Positions 61,498 to 64,000 of a DNA stretch of 64,000 nt are shown one piece after another (position 1 is the stretch's first letter; each line of letters starts with the position of its first letter). The stretch lies in assembly GCA_006386115.1 (NCBI GenBank), contig VFIW01000056.1, positions 186,001-250,000 on the forward strand, written 5' to 3'. Source of the stretch: Globisporangium splendens. Taxonomy: Eukaryota; Oomycota; Peronosporomycetes; Pythiales; Pythiaceae. The position numbers were made by a program, and so were the translations under genes. The notes below the pieces were generated by a model. It did not search any database. It was given only the letters and a program-made list of their open reading frames with translations, and had not been told where the DNA came from.

Positions 61498-61917
61498 TTA
61501 GCAGTGGACGTGTCCCGTGGTCTGGCAGTTGGACACCGTGAAGCTCGAGCCGTCACCGCACTTGCCGGACGCAATCGTATTGATCGTCGACACGTCGGTC
61601 CTGACGCGCCAGTAGCGAGCCCACGCGCCCTGGTTGTTGTGGCTCTCCAGGCGGTAGCCATCACGTCCCTGGAAGATATCGTTCTGGACCTTGTCAGCTG
61701 CCTGCAGGTAGCACTTTGGCGTCGAGATCCAGCAAGCCACTTGCTGGCACTCCTTATTGTTCTTGAAGAGCCTACCGATGAGCGGGACGATCTGCGAAGC
61801 CAATTGGAAACCGGCGAGCACGATGTCGGCCTTGCCCGCTTCCTCTTCAGCGTGGACAGCGGGGGTCGAGTACGCGGCGGCGATGGCGAAAACGCTGAGG
61901 AGAGCGGTCTTGATCAT
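61498..61917 (-). CDS. Small secreted six-cysteine protein B, copy 4
   Basis: 139 residues, one substitution relative to copies 1-3: Gly to Arg in the hydrophobic PLIGGLF segment (PLIGRLF). All cysteines and the signal peptide are intact. Its upstream region is interrupted by the 536-bp insertion at 62062-62597, about 145 bp before the start codon, which may change its promoter. Confidence 0.78.
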   Translation of the reverse strand: MIKTALLSVFAIAAAYSTPAVHAEEEAGKADIVLAGFQLASQIVPLIGRLFKNNKECQQVACWISTPKCYLQAADKVQNDIFQGRDGYRLESHNNQGAWARYWRVRTDVSTINTIASGKCGDGSSFTVSNCQTTGHVHC

Positions 61918-62043
61918 CGTGGAAGGGAGGGCGTTTGGGGACGAGGTGGGGCTTGGGGACTTGGGACTTGGAAGTCGAAATGGGAAATGAATGACATATC
62001 GAAAGCGTGCCGAGTGTGCACCCTCGTCGAGCTGGAGTAGCGA

Positions 62044-62615
62044 GTGTCCTCCCATGTGTGATGATAAGGAATCTATTGAACTTAAAGTTTAAGATTTCCC
62101 GGGGAAGAGAATTGGTAGGTTCTCAGCTATCATATCCTGCCGTAACACAAGCGTTCTCACACTTGCGTCCGGGGTTTTCGTGATTTTCTAGTTTTTATGT
62201 CATTTATTTTCTTCGTGTGGGGGCATCGTCACTTGTGGGTTTCATTGCGAGGGGTCTTGGTGCGGCAGAGCCGGTTGGCTTTGTCACGGGTGTCTTGAGC
62301 TGCGCGGTGTGGTGGCCGCAAACAGCGGGGGTCTTGTGCTGCGCGGTGTGGTGGCCGCAAACAGCGGGGGGTCTTGTGCTGCGTCGCTTGTTAGCGACGT
62401 TGCCGGTTCGTTGTGCTGCGTGACGATTGGTCACGTACAGCGGGTCAATAGTCGTGCTCAAATTGGTCGTGCATTCCATTCCTCACCACCCAGGGCCTCC
62501 AAGAAGGAGGGATTCTCTCCCTGGGATGGGCCGGCCCAAACTGGACCGCTGAGGCTGGAACTGGACCGCTTGTGCTTGACTTGGAATATTGGAGAATGTG
62601 TCCTCCCATGTGTGA
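62044..62615. mobile_element. 536-bp non-autonomous insertion with 18-bp target-site duplication
   Basis: The arm sequence is interrupted between two copies of GTGTCCTCCCATGTGTGA (62044-62061 and 62598-62615); only one copy exists at the matching sites in the other three arms. The insert 62062-62597 has no long ORF of recognised type and no terminal inverted repeats, and it contains a tandem repeat of about 38 bp. An 18-bp duplication is the length expected from LINE-type target-primed insertion, so a SINE-like or LINE-mobilised sequence is the likely nature (inference). Confidence 0.8.
62297..62385. repeat. Tandem repeat of about 38 bp inside the insertion
   Basis: The unit CTTGTGCTGCGCGGTGTGGT followed by GGCCGCAAACAGCGGGGGT occurs twice in tandem, with a partial third copy. 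Confidence 0.75.
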
Positions 62616-63911
62616 GCAGGGCGCCTCACGCGCTTGCCCATCCCAATGATAAAGATTGCGTTTGTTTCGTCGGCGCCAGTTCACCCACACACCGTCGTCG
62701 AAAGAGTGCACAAATGTGTGACCTGCACAAGCCTATACGACAGTATGAACGAGAGAGTTGCTTCCTTATCTGGATACCAGCATCCTTCTCAAACTGCGAC
62801 GATCGATGTACCTCCGAGTTTTCAGTCGTACCACGTTGTAGTGAACATAAGATTACCAAGCCGCAAAAAGGTGGAATAAACACCGGACGACCAACTCATG
62901 TCGTCCTTTCTCTCGTCATCACTGGTGATCGCGAATGGTGATTTGCATTCAAATTGATACAAACGAGTACTCTCGTTTATGAGCTGGCGGTGCACTGCCG
63001 CCGCAGCGCAAACGGACGTGGCCGGACCCATTCACTTATTCGCTGTCTTATTGTGTCCTCAATGCTCCGCGTTCTGAGTGGAACGCATAAGAGCTTTACT
63101 GAAAACGGCGAGAATCCTTGTCTCAGGGCAATCGTTGACTGGACTCAGCCGGATGGCTTCGTGCGTCCTAAGTGTCCCTCTTTGACACTTCTTCAATACG
63201 CCAAGACATCTACAGGTGATCACGAGTTATCATTCTTTTACTGGTAATCAAGTTGCGCCTCGCCAGCGGACGGAGGAAGATCAATCAGTACAGTCTCGCT
63301 TCATCCTCGAGGCTCGGCAAAAGCAATTCATATGTATCGCAAGTCGTGTCCGAATGCTCAGTACTTTGAGTCATAAGAAGGTGCTGCTCTCCTCACTCTT
63401 CGTGTACCATAGGTGAAGATTGAAATGAAAGCTTGCTGTTCTGATGCAAATCACCGTTTAGGATCATGAACCGAGCACGATGGGTAGCGTTATGTAATAA
63501 TCCAGTCTGTCCTCCATTTTCAGCCACAGTGGTACCATCGGGTATGAGAGGGTGCACGTGACACCTTCTCCGACACTGCTCATCATCAGTGTTGCGCATT
63601 TGTACTGCTTTCCAACTCTACCACGTTCATATGATGTGATTTGATTTCAAAGGCTATGCCAAGGGAGTGGTGGCTGAAAATGGAGGATCGACTATACAAA
63701 GAGTGTCATCATGAACTGAGCGCACAGTTCCCAGAAAAGGTGTACTGTCCCCTCCCGTCTCTGTTCCTCGGCACTGTCTACTGGACTAGGAGTGAGCACA
63801 TCAGTGCCTAAGACCGAGTGTTCGTACTCCCTCAGTTCGCCAAGAAGACCATCCGCAGTGTCTCGGTCTGTCATTCTCAAACTCGACCTCAGCGTCTCAA
63901 GCGCAAACTTC

Positions 63912-63936
63912 CACTCTCTCTCTCTCTCTCTCTCTC
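63912..63936 (+). repeat. CT microsatellite upstream of gene A3
   Basis: Pyrimidine dinucleotide run just before the start codon, as in A1 and A2, with a different unit number in each copy. Confidence 0.8.
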
Positions 63937-63958
63937 GCTTCCCAACACCTCGTTCGCA

Positions 63959-64000
63959 ATGATCAAGACCGCGCTTCTGAGTCTCTTCGTCGTCGCCGCC
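63959..64000 (+). CDS. Small secreted six-cysteine protein A, copy 3 (cut by window end)
   Basis: Only the first 14 codons are visible (MIKTALLSLFVVAA), identical to the signal peptide of A1 and A2. Position and upstream microsatellite match A2 in the right arm of palindrome 1. Whether the rest is intact cannot be seen. Confidence 0.75.
   Translation, partial: MIKTALLSLFVVAA

Larger units (their letters stand above)
60899..64000 (-). repeat. Palindrome 2, right arm (continues past window)
   Basis: Matches 45204-47784 in the same orientation: offset 15662 at gene B, 16216 after an inserted element. It is more diverged than the other arms (scattered substitutions near 61.1-61.4 kb) and lacks the 26-bp duplication. 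It carries B4, the 536-bp insertion, and the first codons of A3. Gene-free parts are copies of the divergent region. Confidence 0.92.

Noticed and set aside
62062..62597. Solo LTR
   Set aside because: It begins with TG but does not end in CA, and the target duplication is 18 bp rather than the 4-6 bp of LTR elements.
55695..64000. Palindrome 2 as a whole inverted copy of palindrome 1
   Set aside because: Its left arm shares variants with the left arm of palindrome 1 in direct orientation and lacks the right-arm 26-bp duplication, so spacer inversion is the simpler reading. Gene conversion could still mimic this.
1..64000. CRISPR arrays, tRNA and rRNA genes
   Set aside because: No regularly spaced short repeats and no cloverleaf or ribosomal sequence noticed on either strand; a dedicated tRNA scan was not possible.

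Overview
The window looks like nuclear DNA of an oomycete (a stramenopile). The genes are eukaryotic (cytosolic-type valyl-tRNA synthetase, puromycin-sensitive aminopeptidase, UFD1, sirtuin, GDP-hexose phosphorylase). They are closely packed and GC-rich, with many short GT-AG introns of about 70-108 nt. The oomycete assignment is inference from gene style and content; no marker fixes the species.

Positions 1-36.6 kb are an ordinary gene-dense region. In order: a valyl-tRNA synthetase cut by the left edge (-), a double nucleoside-deoxyribosyltransferase-like protein (-), an M1 aminopeptidase (+), an unknown multi-span membrane protein (-), UFD1 (-, seven exons), a Sir2 deacylase (+, ten exons), an AGC-type kinase (-), a VTC2/GDPGP1-type phosphorylase (-, seven exons), a tandem array of four RhlG-like short-chain dehydrogenases (-), a SelO paralogue that has lost key active-site residues (-), three or four unknown hydrophilic proteins with broken reading frames (-), a large IQ/ankyrin protein (-), an intact mitochondrial-type SelO with Cys in place of Sec (-), and two histidine-phosphatase (phosphoglycerate mutase-like) genes (+).

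Positions 36.6-64 kb are a rearranged accessory region. A 14.1-kb palindrome has arms 36643-42159 and 45204-50744, about 5.5 kb each and almost identical, around a 3.04-kb spacer (42160-45203) holding a 5'-truncated LINE. Each arm carries two divergently transcribed small secreted six-cysteine protein genes (called A and B here), a retroelement RNase H relic, and the 3' part of a phosphoglycerate-mutase-like gene. At 50.9-55.7 kb lies more decayed LINE sequence, including a CCHC zinc-knuckle ORF. From 55695 the palindrome starts again (partial left arm 55695-57851, right arm 60899 to the window end), but its spacer (57852-60898) is in the opposite orientation. That is what recombination between inverted arms would produce. 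In total there are four copies of gene B and three of gene A, the last cut by the window edge.

Coordinates of spliced genes come from reading GT-AG junctions by eye, checked by phase and by family alignment from memory. No database search was possible.
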